From contig NZ_NSBT01000024.1 of assembly GCF_002285435.1 (NCBI RefSeq), positions 124,001-188,000 on the forward strand: a stretch of DNA of 64,000 bases. The letters run 5' to 3'. Positions 26,899 to 35,243 of the stretch are shown in pieces (within the stretch, counting starts at the first letter, position 1; each line of letters starts with the position of its first letter). The translations under genes and the position numbers were made by a program. The notes below the pieces were generated by a model that had not been told where the DNA came from, made no database searches, and saw only the letters and a list, made by a program, of their open reading frames with translations. The stretch is from Actibacterium ureilyticum. GTDB taxonomy: Bacteria > Pseudomonadota > Alphaproteobacteria > Rhodobacterales > Rhodobacteraceae.

Positions 26899-28823
26899 GC
26901 GACGACGATCTGAACCGCCTGGCCAAGGCATTGCAGGCGACCCCGCCCGCCGACCCGGGCAAGAAAGCCGCCCATCTGCGCGCGGCGCTGGATAATTTCG
27001 ACAGCCACCAAGAACGCCCCGCCGACACACGTCAGACCAACACGGTTCTGAAAGGAGTGTCCGCAATGTTCGACAAACTGACCACCCGCACCGGGCTGGC
27101 CCTGACCACCGGTCTGGTGACCGCCGGTGCCGCGCTGCTGATCGTTCTGCCCACCGGCAACCTGACCCAGCCACCCCAGATTACCACACAGCCCGAGGCG
27201 CGCGTGGACGATGCGGCCGAGCGCGATGAGATGCTGATTGAGCCCGTGGTGGAGCCCGAGATAGCGCTTGATGCCGCTCCCACCCTCGCGGCCCCCGCGC
27301 CCGAGGCCTTCGTGGGCGGCGCGGCGCAAAGCCTGGCCAAATCCCGCGCCGCCACGCGCGAGGCGCCGCCGCGCATCCTGCCCGCCGATCCGGTGCTCCG
27401 CCCCGATACCATGGACACCGAAGCCTTCCCCCAGGCCGAACCGAACCCGCTGAAGATCACGGCCGATGAGCCGGTTTCCACCTTCTCGATCGATGTCGAC
27501 ACGGCCTCCTATGGCATCGTGCGGCAATCGCTGATGACCGGCGCGCTGCCGCCCAAAGACGCCGTGCGGATCGAGGAGATGGTGAACTATTTCCCCTATG
27601 ACTATCCGGCGCCGGATGCGGATGGCGCGCCCTTCCGCCCCACGGTCAGCACGTTTGAGACGCCCTGGAACGCGGACACCCAACTGGTGCATATCGCGCT
27701 GCAGGGGCGCCTGCCCGCGACAACGGATCGCCCGCCGCTGAACCTGGTGTTCCTGATCGACACGTCAGGGTCGATGAACGCGCCCAACAAGCTGCCGCTG
27801 TTGAAACAGTCGCTGCGGCTGATGCTGTCGGAACTGCGCCCGGAAGATCAGGTGGCAATGGTGACCTATGCCGGCAGCGCCGGGCAGGTGCTGGCGCCCA
27901 CGTCGGCCAGCGAACGCGACACGATCCTGGCCGCTCTCGACCGGCTGGATGCGGGCGGGTCGACCGCCGGGCAGGCCGGGCTGCAACAGGCCTATGCCAC
28001 CGCCGCCGCGATGGCTGAGGAGGACGAGGTCAGCCGCGTCCTGCTGGCGACCGATGGCGATTTCAATGTGGGCCTGTCGGACCCCGATGCGCTGACGGAT
28101 TTCATCGCCGACAAGCGTGACAGCGGCACCTACCTGTCGGTACTGGGCTTCGGGCGCGGCAATCTGGACGACGCCACGATGCAGGCGCTGGCGCAGAACG
28201 GCAACGGCATGGCGGCCTATATCGACACCCTGGCCGAAGCACGCAAGGTTCTGGTCGATCAACTGTCGGGCGCGCTGTTCCCGATTGCCGATGACGTCAA
28301 GATCCAGGTCGAATTCAACCCCGCCACGGTCTCGGAATACCGGCTGCTGGGCTATGAAACCCGTGCGCTGCGGCGCGAGGATTTCAACAATGACCGCGTC
28401 GACGCGGGCGAGATCGGCACCGGTCACAGCGTCACCGCGATTTACGAGGTCACGCCCACCGGATCGCCCGCCGAACTGACCGACGCGCTGCGCTATGGCA
28501 CCGCCAGCGACACGCCCGCCGCGTTCGAAAACGAACTGGGCTTCCTGCGCCTGCGCTACAAACAGCCCGGCGCGGCCGAAAGCCAACTGATCGAAACCCC
28601 GATCCCGGCGCACCCCACCGACGCCAGCGACGACGCGCGGTTTGCGGCGGCCATCGCCGGGTTCGGGCGACTGCTGCGGGGGGAGAAACTGGCAGGCGGC
28701 TGGACCTATGCCGATGCGATTGCACTGGCGGGCGAAACCCGCGGCACCGATCCCTTCGGCTACCGGGCCGAGGCGCTGACCCTGATGCGCCTGGCCGAAA
28801 GCCTGACCGTCCAAAGGCCCTGA
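26895..28823 (+). CDS. Membrane-anchored VWA-domain protein (YfbK-like), possible anti-sigma partner
   Basis: A 642-residue protein with one membrane helix at about 67-86 (GLALTTGLVTAGAALLIVLP), so residues 1-65 are cytoplasmic and the rest periplasmic. After an acidic Pro/Ala linker comes a YfbK-type region (STFSIDVDTASYGIVRQSL, VRIEEMVNYFPYDY), then a von Willebrand A domain at about 283-460 with an intact MIDAS opening (FLIDTSGSM), then a DUF3520-like end (VEFNPATVSEYRLLGYETR, FNNDRVDAGEIGTGHSVTAIYE). The start overlaps the ECF sigma stop by 4 bases. The short cytoplasmic tail could bind the sigma factor as anti-sigma factors do; this is inference. The upstream extension of the frame is a shadow. 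Confidence 0.9.
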   Translation: MSDDDLNRLAKALQATPPADPGKKAAHLRAALDNFDSHQERPADTRQTNTVLKGVSAMFDKLTTRTGLALTTGLVTAGAALLIVLPTGNLTQPPQITTQPEARVDDAAERDEMLIEPVVEPEIALDAAPTLAAPAPEAFVGGAAQSLAKSRAATREAPPRILPADPVLRPDTMDTEAFPQAEPNPLKITADEPVSTFSIDVDTASYGIVRQSLMTGALPPKDAVRIEEMVNYFPYDYPAPDADGAPFRPTVSTFETPWNADTQLVHIALQGRLPATTDRPPLNLVFLIDTSGSMNAPNKLPLLKQSLRLMLSELRPEDQVAMVTYAGSAGQVLAPTSASERDTILAALDRLDAGGSTAGQAGLQQAYATAAAMAEEDEVSRVLLATDGDFNVGLSDPDALTDFIADKRDSGTYLSVLGFGRGNLDDATMQALAQNGNGMAAYIDTLAEARKVLVDQLSGALFPIADDVKIQVEFNPATVSEYRLLGYETRALRREDFNNDRVDAGEIGTGHSVTAIYEVTPTGSPAELTDALRYGTASDTPAAFENELGFLRLRYKQPGAAESQLIETPIPAHPTDASDDARFAAAIAGFGRLLRGEKLAGGWTYADAIALAGETRGTDPFGYRAEALTLMRLAESLTVQRP

Positions 28824-28839
28824 CGGGGCCGCCTGCGCC

Positions 28840-28864
28840 CCTCTTCCGGGTCACCCGGAAGAGG
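28840..28864 (+). other. Strong hairpin after the VWA gene
   Basis: CCTCTTCCGGG-TCA-CCCGGAAGAGG, a perfect 11-bp stem, 16 bases after the stop codon. No T tract follows on either strand, so it may stabilise the mRNA 3' end rather than terminate by itself. Confidence 0.6.
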
Positions 28865-28871
28865 CATCACG

Positions 28872-28906
28872 AAAAGAAATGGCGCGGGGCCGTCAGGCTC
28901 CGCGCC
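28872..28906 (-). terminator. Rho-independent terminator of the hsp20 gene
   Basis: GGCGCGGGGCC-GTCA-GGCTCCGCGCC, 11 pairs with one G-T. Read on the minus strand it is followed by ATTTCTTTT, 27 bases after the hsp20 stop codon. Confidence 0.75.
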
Positions 28907-28933
28907 GCAATTTGGCAGCACGTGCCGAAGCGA

Positions 28934-29389
28934 TCAGGCCTCCAGGACCTTGCCCTCGACCTCGTCGCCACGCGCGATCTCGATCCGGCGCGGCTTCAGC
29001 GCCTCGGGCACTTCGCGCACCAGGTCGATATGCAGCATCCCATCGGCATGGGTCGCGCCGGTGACGCGCACGTGATCGGCCAGGTGGAACCGGCGCTCGA
29101 ACGCGCGGGTGGCGATGCCCCGGTGCAGATAGGTGCGCGCGTCATCCTCGGCCGGTTTGCGGGCCGCGACGATCAGCGCGTTTTCCTTCACGTCGACCGA
29201 CAGCTCGTCCGCGGCAAAGCCGGCCACGGCGATCGAGATCCGATAGCTGTCATCCGAGGTCTTTTCGATGTTATACGGGGGATAGCTGGGCTGGGTCACG
29301 TCGCTGGACAGAACCCGGTCCATCAGATCGGCCACCCGGTCGAAACCGACAGTGGCACGGTAAAGCGGTGCAAGATCGAAACTTCTCAT
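28934..29389 (-). CDS. ibpA: Small heat-shock protein Hsp20 (IbpA type)
   Basis: An ATP-independent holdase that keeps unfolding proteins soluble for the DnaK and ClpB systems. The 151-residue protein opens MRSFDLAPLYRATVGFDRV, typical of IbpA. The alpha-crystallin domain runs about 36-125 (YPPYNIEKTSDDSYRISIAVAGF, then ELSVDVKENALIVAARK and YLHRGIATRAFERRFHLADHV). Three ATGs in a row start the frame; the last (29389) has GGAGG at 6 bases and is used. A RpoH-like promoter lies about 100 bases upstream and a terminator follows, so it is a single-gene heat-shock unit. The leader has small hairpins that deserve a check for an RNA thermometer. Confidence 0.95.
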   Translation of the reverse strand: MRSFDLAPLYRATVGFDRVADLMDRVLSSDVTQPSYPPYNIEKTSDDSYRISIAVAGFAADELSVDVKENALIVAARKPAEDDARTYLHRGIATRAFERRFHLADHVRVTGATHADGMLHIDLVREVPEALKPRRIEIARGDEVEGKVLEA

Positions 29390-29490
29390 CATCATCCTCC
29401 ATCGAGCGATGTTGTCTGCGGACGCTCCGCCATCGGACGCGCCCGGTCGTTGCTGTTTTCCGGCCCTGAACAGGCACCGGAACATCACAA

Positions 29491-29519
29491 ATCTGGGAAG
29501 TCACACCGGGCGTTTCAAG
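29491..29519 (-). promoter_or_regulatory. RpoH (sigma32)-type heat-shock promoter of ibpA
   Basis: On the minus strand CTTGAAA (29513-29519) is the consensus -35 for sigma32. CCCAGAT (29491-29497) is close to the CCCCATNT -10. The gap from CTTG to CCCAGAT is 18 bases. The leader to the ATG would be about 95 bases. Confidence 0.6.
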
Positions 29520-29524
29520 CCCCC

Positions 29525-30340
29525 TCAGGGCCGGACGAACCGCGCCCCGCCCGCCGATTTCGGCGCGCCCTGTTGCACTGTCACGCGGCGCGAGGTCACG
29601 GTTTCCTTGGGAAACACGCCGTCGCCCGCGATCATCGCGGCCTTCAATTTGCGCAGCGGTCCGGCGATTTCCATGCCATAGGCCACGATGCCCCGGCTGC
29701 TGCGCGCGCCCCGCGACACGATGGACACGATCCGCGGGCGGCCTTTCGAGGTTTCGAACACCGGCGCCCCGGACGAACCGAAACTGACATCGCAGGTAAA
29801 GGCAATCGCCCCCTGCCCGCGCCCCGACACCCGGCATTCACGCTGCCAGGATGGCGCCTCGGACCGGCCCCGGGCATAGGACACAACGCTGACCCGGTCA
29901 CCCGCATCGACGGCCCGGCCCACGGTGAAGGGCGCGGCATGTCCCGCCGGGATCGACTGCGTCAGCTGCAACAGCGCGGCATCGTTCTGCAACTGGGTCA
30001 ATTGATCGACATCCAGCGGGTCATAGCCGGGCAGCACCACCGCCCGGCGCACCCTGACCTGGGCCACCGCCTGCCCGTCGCGCAGCGCGGCGCGGAACAT
30101 CATCTGCGTCGGATCGCGGCGCGCGCCGGTGCTGTTGTTATAAAGGCAATGCGCGGCGGTCAGCACCAGATCGGGCGCCACCAGCACGCCGGTACAGAAC
30201 CCCACGCTGCCCACATCCAGACGGCCCACGGCCTCCCACCCCAGACGTTCCGAGCGCAGCGTCAGACGGTCCAGCGCCGTATCGGCGCGGGCCGCCGGGG
30301 CCACCATCACGGCCAGGGCAAGGCACAGGGATCGGATCAT
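29525..30340 (-). CDS. Secreted trypsin-like serine protease (paralogue 2)
   Basis: A 271-residue exported protease of the chymotrypsin fold. Signal peptide RSLCLALAVMVAPAARA. The triad is visible: His in LTAAHCLY (about 63), Asp in QNDAALLQL (about 120), Ser in CDVSFGSSGAPVF (about 194), where GSSGAP replaces the usual GDSGGP. Cys pairs GFCTG/AAHC and ECRV/CDVS suggest two disulfides. It ends with GGARFVRP, also the end of its upstream neighbour. The two genes are separated by 5 bases and clearly arose by duplication. Role: periplasmic or extracellular proteolysis; target unknown. Confidence 0.9.
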   Translation of the reverse strand: MIRSLCLALAVMVAPAARADTALDRLTLRSERLGWEAVGRLDVGSVGFCTGVLVAPDLVLTAAHCLYNNSTGARRDPTQMMFRAALRDGQAVAQVRVRRAVVLPGYDPLDVDQLTQLQNDAALLQLTQSIPAGHAAPFTVGRAVDAGDRVSVVSYARGRSEAPSWQRECRVSGRGQGAIAFTCDVSFGSSGAPVFETSKGRPRIVSIVSRGARSSRGIVAYGMEIAGPLRKLKAAMIAGDGVFPKETVTSRRVTVQQGAPKSAGGARFVRP

Positions 30341-30345
30341 CGCAC

Positions 30346-31182
30346 TCAGGGCCGCACGAACTTGGCGGTGCCGCCATTGCGCGCGCCGCCCTGGCCAAAG
30401 CCCGACGATACGCGGCGCTGGGTGGTGAACACCCCCTCGCCGCTGTTCAGCCGGTCCTGCAACGTGCCCAGCGTGCGGTCGACACTGGCCGCCAGCGAGA
30501 TCTTCTGGTCATCGGCCTCGGCCATCGAGGACACGACCGAAACGATCTGCGGCGTGCCATCCTGAAACGCAAAGACCGGCGCCCCGGACGAGCCGAAATC
30601 CACATCGCAGGACAGCACCAGCACCTGCGCCCGGCGCGCCATCACCCGGCACACTTCCTGGATCGACGGCGCCTCGGACCGGTCATGGGCATAGGACACG
30701 ACGCCCACCCGGTCGCCCTTGCGCGGGTTCGATGCGGTGGCATAGGGCTGCACGCCGGGCAGCCGGATCGGCCGGTCCAGCTCCAGCAGGGCCACGTCAT
30801 TGGCCACGCGGTTCATCTTGTCGCCATCGCGGAACTGGTAATCGGGGTGCACCACCCCGCGCCGCACACCGCGATAGGCCACGGCCCGGCCATTGCGCCA
30901 GCCGGCCAGGAACCGCATCGTCTCGGGCGCGATCTGCGCGCCGCTTTGCTTGTCGTAAACGCAATGGGCGGCGGTCAGCACCAGGTTCGGGGCGATCAGC
31001 GCGCCGGTGCAAAACCCGGTCTGGCCCAGGTTCAGACGGCCCACGGCCTCCCACCCCTTGCCATCGTCACCGGTCACCAAGGCCCGCAGCGGGGTTTCGG
31101 CATCCTGCGCCTGTGTGGCGGCACCCAGACACATGCCCCCCAGGATCAGACCCAACAATAGCTTACGCAACCTACCCTCCAT
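30346..31182 (-). CDS. Secreted trypsin-like serine protease (paralogue 1)
   Basis: A 278-residue paralogue of the following gene, with the same layout. Signal peptide RKLLLGLILGGMCLGAATQAQ, His in LTAAHCVY, Asp in ANDVALLEL, Ser in CDVDFGSSGAPVF. It also has an extra loop (SSMAEADDQKISLAASV) before the C-terminal GGTAKFVRP. The ATG at 31182 has little behind it. A TTG at 31170 lies 5 bases after a perfect GGAGG and puts the signal peptide directly at the N terminus, so it may be the true start. It heads a two-gene operon with paralogue 2. Whether the pair acts on the same target is unknown. Confidence 0.9.
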   Translation of the reverse strand: MEGRLRKLLLGLILGGMCLGAATQAQDAETPLRALVTGDDGKGWEAVGRLNLGQTGFCTGALIAPNLVLTAAHCVYDKQSGAQIAPETMRFLAGWRNGRAVAYRGVRRGVVHPDYQFRDGDKMNRVANDVALLELDRPIRLPGVQPYATASNPRKGDRVGVVSYAHDRSEAPSIQEVCRVMARRAQVLVLSCDVDFGSSGAPVFAFQDGTPQIVSVVSSMAEADDQKISLAASVDRTLGTLQDRLNSGEGVFTTQRRVSSGFGQGGARNGGTAKFVRP

Positions 31183-31218
31183 CACTCGACCCCGGCCTAG
31201 CAGCCGGTTGCGGCAGGA

Positions 31219-32514
31219 TTATGGCTGCGTTTCGTCCAACGCCCGCGGCCGTGGCCCGCCGGTGGCCCAGTCCAGCAGCTCTACCGTATGCACAACCGGG
31301 ATGCCGGTGCCAGAGCCGATCTGCATCATGCAGCCGATATTCCCCGCCGCGATCACATCGGGCGACTTGGCCTCCAGCGTGCGGACCTTGCGCGCCTTGA
31401 GCTGCCCCGAGATCTCGGGCTGCATCAGGTTATAGGTCCCCGCGCTGCCGCAACACAGATGGCTGTCGGCGGGTTCGACCACTTCGAACCCCGCGCGTTT
31501 CAGCAGCTCCTTAGGAAAGCTCTTGATCTGCTGGCCGTGCTGCAGCGAACATGCCGCGTGATAGGCCACGCGCAGCCCCTTGTCTGCCCCTTCGGGCATG
31601 TCCAGCTTCATCAGAACCTCGGACACATCCATCGCAATCGCGCTGACCGCCGCGGCCTCGGCCGCCAGCGGGTCATTGCGGAACATGTGGCCGTAATCCT
31701 TGACCGTGGTGCCGCAGCCGCTGGTGTTGATCACCACCGCATCCAGCCCGTCGCCCGCCAGTTCCGCCGTCCAGGCGCGGATGTTGCGGGCCGCCGTTGC
31801 ATGGCTTTCGCCGGTCTTGCCCATGTGATGGGTCAACGCGCCACAGCACCCCTGCCCGCGCGCAATCACCACCTCGCACCCCAGCCGCCGCAGCAGCCGG
31901 ATCGTGGCATCGTTGATATCGGTGTTCAGCGCCCGCTGCGCACAGCCCGTCATCAGCGCCACCCGCATCTTGCGCGGACCTGTCGCCGCAAACACCTGCG
32001 GGTCGTCATTGCGGCTGACCGGCGGAATGGTCTTGGGCGCCATGTCCAGCATCGCGCGCAGCCGCGCATCGGGCATCAGGAACGCGAAAGGCCGCCCGAT
32101 CTTCGCCCCCAGCAGCGCCAGCCGGAACCGCGTCGGATGCGGCAGGATGCGCGCCAGCAACCAGCGCAACGCCCGGTCGCTGAAAGGGCGCTTATAGGTC
32201 TGTTCGATATGTTCGCGCGCGTGATCGACCAGATGCATGTAATGCACGCCCGAGGGACAGGTGCTCATGCAGGCCAGACAGGACAGGCAGCGGTCAATAT
32301 GCTTGACCGTCTTCTCATCCGCCGGGCGCCCGCTTTCCAGCATATCCTTGATCAGGTAAATCCGCCCGCGCGGGCTGTCCAACTCATCCCCCAACACCTG
32401 ATAGGTCGGACAGGTCGCGGTGCAGAACCCGCAATGCACACAGGCGCGCAGGATCTCGTTCGCCCGGGCCGTGCCGGGGTCGCGCAACTGGTCTTCGGTG
32501 AAATTCGTCTGCAT
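31219..32514 (-). CDS. glcF: Glycolate oxidase iron-sulfur subunit
   Basis: Electron-transfer subunit of membrane-linked glycolate oxidase GlcDEF, which turns glycolate into glyoxylate and passes electrons to quinone. The 431-residue protein carries two 4Fe-4S motifs near the N terminus (CVHCGFCTATCP and CLSCLACMSTCP) and two CCG-type domains (YHAACSLQHGQ, CCGSAGTYNLMQ). The ATG overlaps the last base of the glcE stop (TGATG), so the two are coupled. It is the last gene of glcD-glcE-glcF. In marine Rhodobacterales this lets cells use phytoplankton glycolate. Confidence 0.96.
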   Translation of the reverse strand: MQTNFTEDQLRDPGTARANEILRACVHCGFCTATCPTYQVLGDELDSPRGRIYLIKDMLESGRPADEKTVKHIDRCLSCLACMSTCPSGVHYMHLVDHAREHIEQTYKRPFSDRALRWLLARILPHPTRFRLALLGAKIGRPFAFLMPDARLRAMLDMAPKTIPPVSRNDDPQVFAATGPRKMRVALMTGCAQRALNTDINDATIRLLRRLGCEVVIARGQGCCGALTHHMGKTGESHATAARNIRAWTAELAGDGLDAVVINTSGCGTTVKDYGHMFRNDPLAAEAAAVSAIAMDVSEVLMKLDMPEGADKGLRVAYHAACSLQHGQQIKSFPKELLKRAGFEVVEPADSHLCCGSAGTYNLMQPEISGQLKARKVRTLEAKSPDVIAAGNIGCMMQIGSGTGIPVVHTVELLDWATGGPRPRALDETQP

Positions 32515-33653
32515 CAGCCCATCAGCCCCGGATTGAGAATATTGCGCGGATCGAATGTGTGCCGCAGCCCCGCGCTCAGCGTCGCCAGCGCGGGCGGTTC
32601 AGGCTGGAACGGCGCGATGCTCTGGCGGGTCGCGTCATCGGCGCGGATCAGCGTCGCATGCCCCTGCAGCCCCTCGGGCCGCAAATCGGCACCCGCCGGG
32701 CCCGCAACCCAGACCAGCCCGCCGCCCCAGTCATACAGAACCTTCAGATCCCCATGCGCGGCGCGCAGCCCCGCGACCAGACCCGGCGCATCCGATGGCT
32801 TGACCGAGAACCGCCAGACATCGCCGCCACCGCCCTGCATCGGGGCCACATCGCGCACCCAGCCCCAGGCCGCCGCGACCCTGTCCGGGTCGTCCTCGAC
32901 CGTAATCTCGGCCCCGGTATAGGCCAGCAGATCCCGCAACTGCGCCACGCGATAGCGGACCGAACCCGCGAACCCCTCGACCCGCAGCATGGTGACCGGA
33001 TGCCCCTCGGGGCCCTGCGGCGCATGGGCCGCGCCCGATACCTCGAACGGCGAACGCAGCGCTTGACTCATCGCCGCGACCGCCGCCGCCTCATCCAATC
33101 CCGCCAATGTCAGACAGGCCACGGCCTCCGGGCGCGGCAGCACCTTCAGCGACACCTCGCTCAGCACGCCCAGCGTGCCCCAGGACCCCGCCATCAGCTT
33201 CACCAGGTCATAGCCGGTCACGTTCTTCATCACCCGGCCGCCATTCTTCAAAACCCGGCCCGCGCCATCGACAAACCGCACCCCCAGGCAAAAATCCCGC
33301 GCCGCCCCCACGGCGATCCGGCGCGGCCCCGACACATTGCCCGCAACCACCCCGCCAATGGTCGGCACGCCATCGGTGCCCAGCAATCCGCGGTGATCCA
33401 TCGGCTCAAAGGCCAACCTCTGCCCCTCGGTCTCCAGCGCGGCCTCGATCTCGGCCACCGGCGTGCCCGCCTGTGCCACCAGTGTCAGCGCGCCCGGCTC
33501 GTAAAGCGTGATGCCGCTCAATCCGCCCGTGCTCAACACCGTGCCCGCCACCGGCGCCCCGATGGGCCGCGTCCCGCCGCCGATGATCCGCAACGGGCCA
33601 TCCGCGCCCGCCACCGCCTCGGCCAGCTCCGCCTCTGTCTGGGGTGTCTTCAT
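32514..33653 (-). CDS. glcE: Glycolate oxidase FAD-binding subunit
   Basis: A 379-residue FAD_binding_4 protein and second flavin subunit of GlcDEF. RIIGGGTRPIGAP near the N terminus and GTDGVPTIGGVVAGNVSGPRR form the FAD pocket, followed by GRVMKNVTGYDLVKLMAGS. It ends FDPRNILNPGLMG. Start at 33653 (MKTPQTEAEL). The longer frame to 33692 runs through a degenerate copy of the dispersed repeat and lacks a ribosome binding site. It lies 66 bases after glcD. Confidence 0.94.
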   Translation of the reverse strand: MKTPQTEAELAEAVAGADGPLRIIGGGTRPIGAPVAGTVLSTGGLSGITLYEPGALTLVAQAGTPVAEIEAALETEGQRLAFEPMDHRGLLGTDGVPTIGGVVAGNVSGPRRIAVGAARDFCLGVRFVDGAGRVLKNGGRVMKNVTGYDLVKLMAGSWGTLGVLSEVSLKVLPRPEAVACLTLAGLDEAAAVAAMSQALRSPFEVSGAAHAPQGPEGHPVTMLRVEGFAGSVRYRVAQLRDLLAYTGAEITVEDDPDRVAAAWGWVRDVAPMQGGGGDVWRFSVKPSDAPGLVAGLRAAHGDLKVLYDWGGGLVWVAGPAGADLRPEGLQGHATLIRADDATRQSIAPFQPEPPALATLSAGLRHTFDPRNILNPGLMG

Positions 33654-33677
33654 TGTTCCATCCAATACTCTCGGGGG
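33654..33677 (-). repeat. Degenerate copy of the dispersed repeat between glcD and glcE
   Basis: On the minus strand CCCCCGAGAGTATTGGATGG resembles the CCCCCGGAGTATTTCGGCC form of copy 4, with several mismatches. It sits in the 66-base gap directly before glcE. Confidence 0.3.
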
Positions 33678-33719
33678 TGAATGGCCCGGCACGGGCCAGA
33701 GGGGGGCAGACAGCCCCCT

Positions 33720-35153
33720 TCAGGCCGCGCGCCGCTTTTCCGACGACGCCAGCGGAAAGACCTTGGCCGGGTTCAGCAGCCAGCGCGGGTCGAACACATC
33801 CTTCACCGCCATCTGGATCTCCAGATCCTCGGGCGCATATTGCACCGCCATCAGATCGCGCTTTTCCACGCCCACCCCGTGTTCACCGGTCAGGCAACCG
33901 CCCACCTCGACACACAGCTTCAGGATATCGGCGCCGAACCGTTCGCACAGCTCAAGATCGCCCGACTTGTTGGCATCGAACAGGATCAGCGGATGCATGT
34001 TGCCGTCGCCCGCATGAAACACGTTGCCCACATCCAACCCATAGTCTTTCGACATCTCGCCGATCCGCTGCAACACCAGCGGCAGCGCCGAAACCGGGAT
34101 CGTACCATCCAGGCACATGTAATCGTTGATCTGCCCCATCGCGCCAAAAGCCGATTTCCGCCCCAGCCAGATCCGCGCGCTTTCCTCGGCCGAGCCGCTC
34201 TGGCGCAGCTCCACCGGATCGTGCCGCCGCGCAATCTGCAGGATCGTGCCCAGCTGCTCGTCGATCTCGGCGTCCGAGCCTTCGACCTCGACAATCAGCA
34301 GCGCTTCGCAATCGGGATAGCCCGCACCGGCAAACGCCTCGGTCGCGCGGATGCAGGGGCGGTCCATGAATTCGATGGCCACGGGCAACACGCCCGCCTT
34401 GATGATATCCGACACGCATTGCCCGGCCACCACCACATCGTCGAAGCCGATCAGCACCGGCCGCGCGCCTTCGGGCTTGGGCAGGATGCGCAGCGTGGCC
34501 TCGGTCACCACGCCCAGCTGCCCCTCGGACCCGCAGATCAGCCCCAACAGGTCATAGCCACCGGCATCCAGATGCGCGCCGCCGATCTCGACGACCGTGC
34601 CATCCATCATCACCATCGTGCCCCCCAGCAGGTTGTTGGTGGTCACCCCGTATTTCAGGCAATGCGCCCCGCCGGAATTCATCGCGATATTGCCCGCAAT
34701 GGCACAGGCCAGTTGCGAGGACGGATCGGGCGCATAGAAGAACCCGTCTTCCTCGACCGCGCCGGAGACGCTTAGGTTCGTGCGGCCCGTCTGCACCCGG
34801 ATGAACCGGTTGTCGTAATCGACCTCCAGCACATCGGCCATGCGCGCCACGCCCAGAATGACCGCATCCGCCGTCGGCAGCGCCCCACCCGCCAGCGACG
34901 TGCCCGATCCGCGCGGCACCACCGGCACGCCCTCGTCGTGACAGATCTTCAGCACCGCCGCGACCTCGTCGGTCGAGGCGGGCAACACCGCGCAAAGCGG
35001 CGGGCAGCGATAGGCGGTCAGGGCATCGCATTCATAGGCGCGGGTTTCGAACGGGTTGTCGATCACCGCATCGTCCGGCAAAACCTGGCGCAGCCGCGCC
35101 ACGATCTGGGCCTTGCGCGCCAGAATGCGCGCATCGGGTGTTGGCATGTCCAT
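33720..35153 (-). CDS. glcD: Glycolate oxidase subunit GlcD
   Basis: The catalytic FAD subunit of glycolate oxidase (also active on D-lactate in some bacteria). A 477-residue FAD_binding_4/FAD-oxidase_C protein: VVPRGSGTSLAGGALP and QLACAIAGNIAMNSGGAHCLKYGVT bind FAD. FHAGDGNMHPLILFD and GGCLTGEHGVGVEKRDLM form the catalytic side. Start at 35153 with GGAGGG 6 bases upstream. The gene leads the glcDEF operon. A candidate promoter lies 33 bases upstream and is overlapped by an inverted repeat. It is divergent from DUF599. Confidence 0.96.
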   Translation of the reverse strand: MDMPTPDARILARKAQIVARLRQVLPDDAVIDNPFETRAYECDALTAYRCPPLCAVLPASTDEVAAVLKICHDEGVPVVPRGSGTSLAGGALPTADAVILGVARMADVLEVDYDNRFIRVQTGRTNLSVSGAVEEDGFFYAPDPSSQLACAIAGNIAMNSGGAHCLKYGVTTNNLLGGTMVMMDGTVVEIGGAHLDAGGYDLLGLICGSEGQLGVVTEATLRILPKPEGARPVLIGFDDVVVAGQCVSDIIKAGVLPVAIEFMDRPCIRATEAFAGAGYPDCEALLIVEVEGSDAEIDEQLGTILQIARRHDPVELRQSGSAEESARIWLGRKSAFGAMGQINDYMCLDGTIPVSALPLVLQRIGEMSKDYGLDVGNVFHAGDGNMHPLILFDANKSGDLELCERFGADILKLCVEVGGCLTGEHGVGVEKRDLMAVQYAPEDLEIQMAVKDVFDPRWLLNPAKVFPLASSEKRRAA

Positions 35154-35176
35154 GGGCGCCCCTCCGGACTGGCTTC

Positions 35177-35199
35177 ATTGGTTAAAAAATATTACCAAT
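35177..35199. promoter_or_regulatory. Candidate operator of the glc operon
   Basis: ATTGGT (35177-35182), 11 bases of A/T, ACCAAT (35194-35199). The TTGGT/ACCAA half-sites resemble those of FadR-subfamily GntR regulators (GlcC, LldR, PdhR), though the spacing is longer than usual. It covers the -10 box of the glcD promoter. Confidence 0.45.
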
Positions 35200-35214
35200 T
35201 TTTCCGACTGGCAA
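35186..35214 (-). promoter_or_regulatory. Candidate sigma70 promoter of glcDEF
   Basis: On the minus strand TTGCCA (35209-35214), 17 bases, TATTTT (35186-35191). The -10 box lies between the arms of the inverted repeat. Confidence 0.5.
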
Positions 35215-35243
35215 GGAGATTCCACCGGCGCTAGGGTCGACCT

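Noticed and set aside
26191-27174. Extension of the lysine-rich protein into a 367-codon frame
   Set aside because: The upstream part is antisense to the ECF sigma and VWA genes. A promoter and GGAGA site place the start at 26190.
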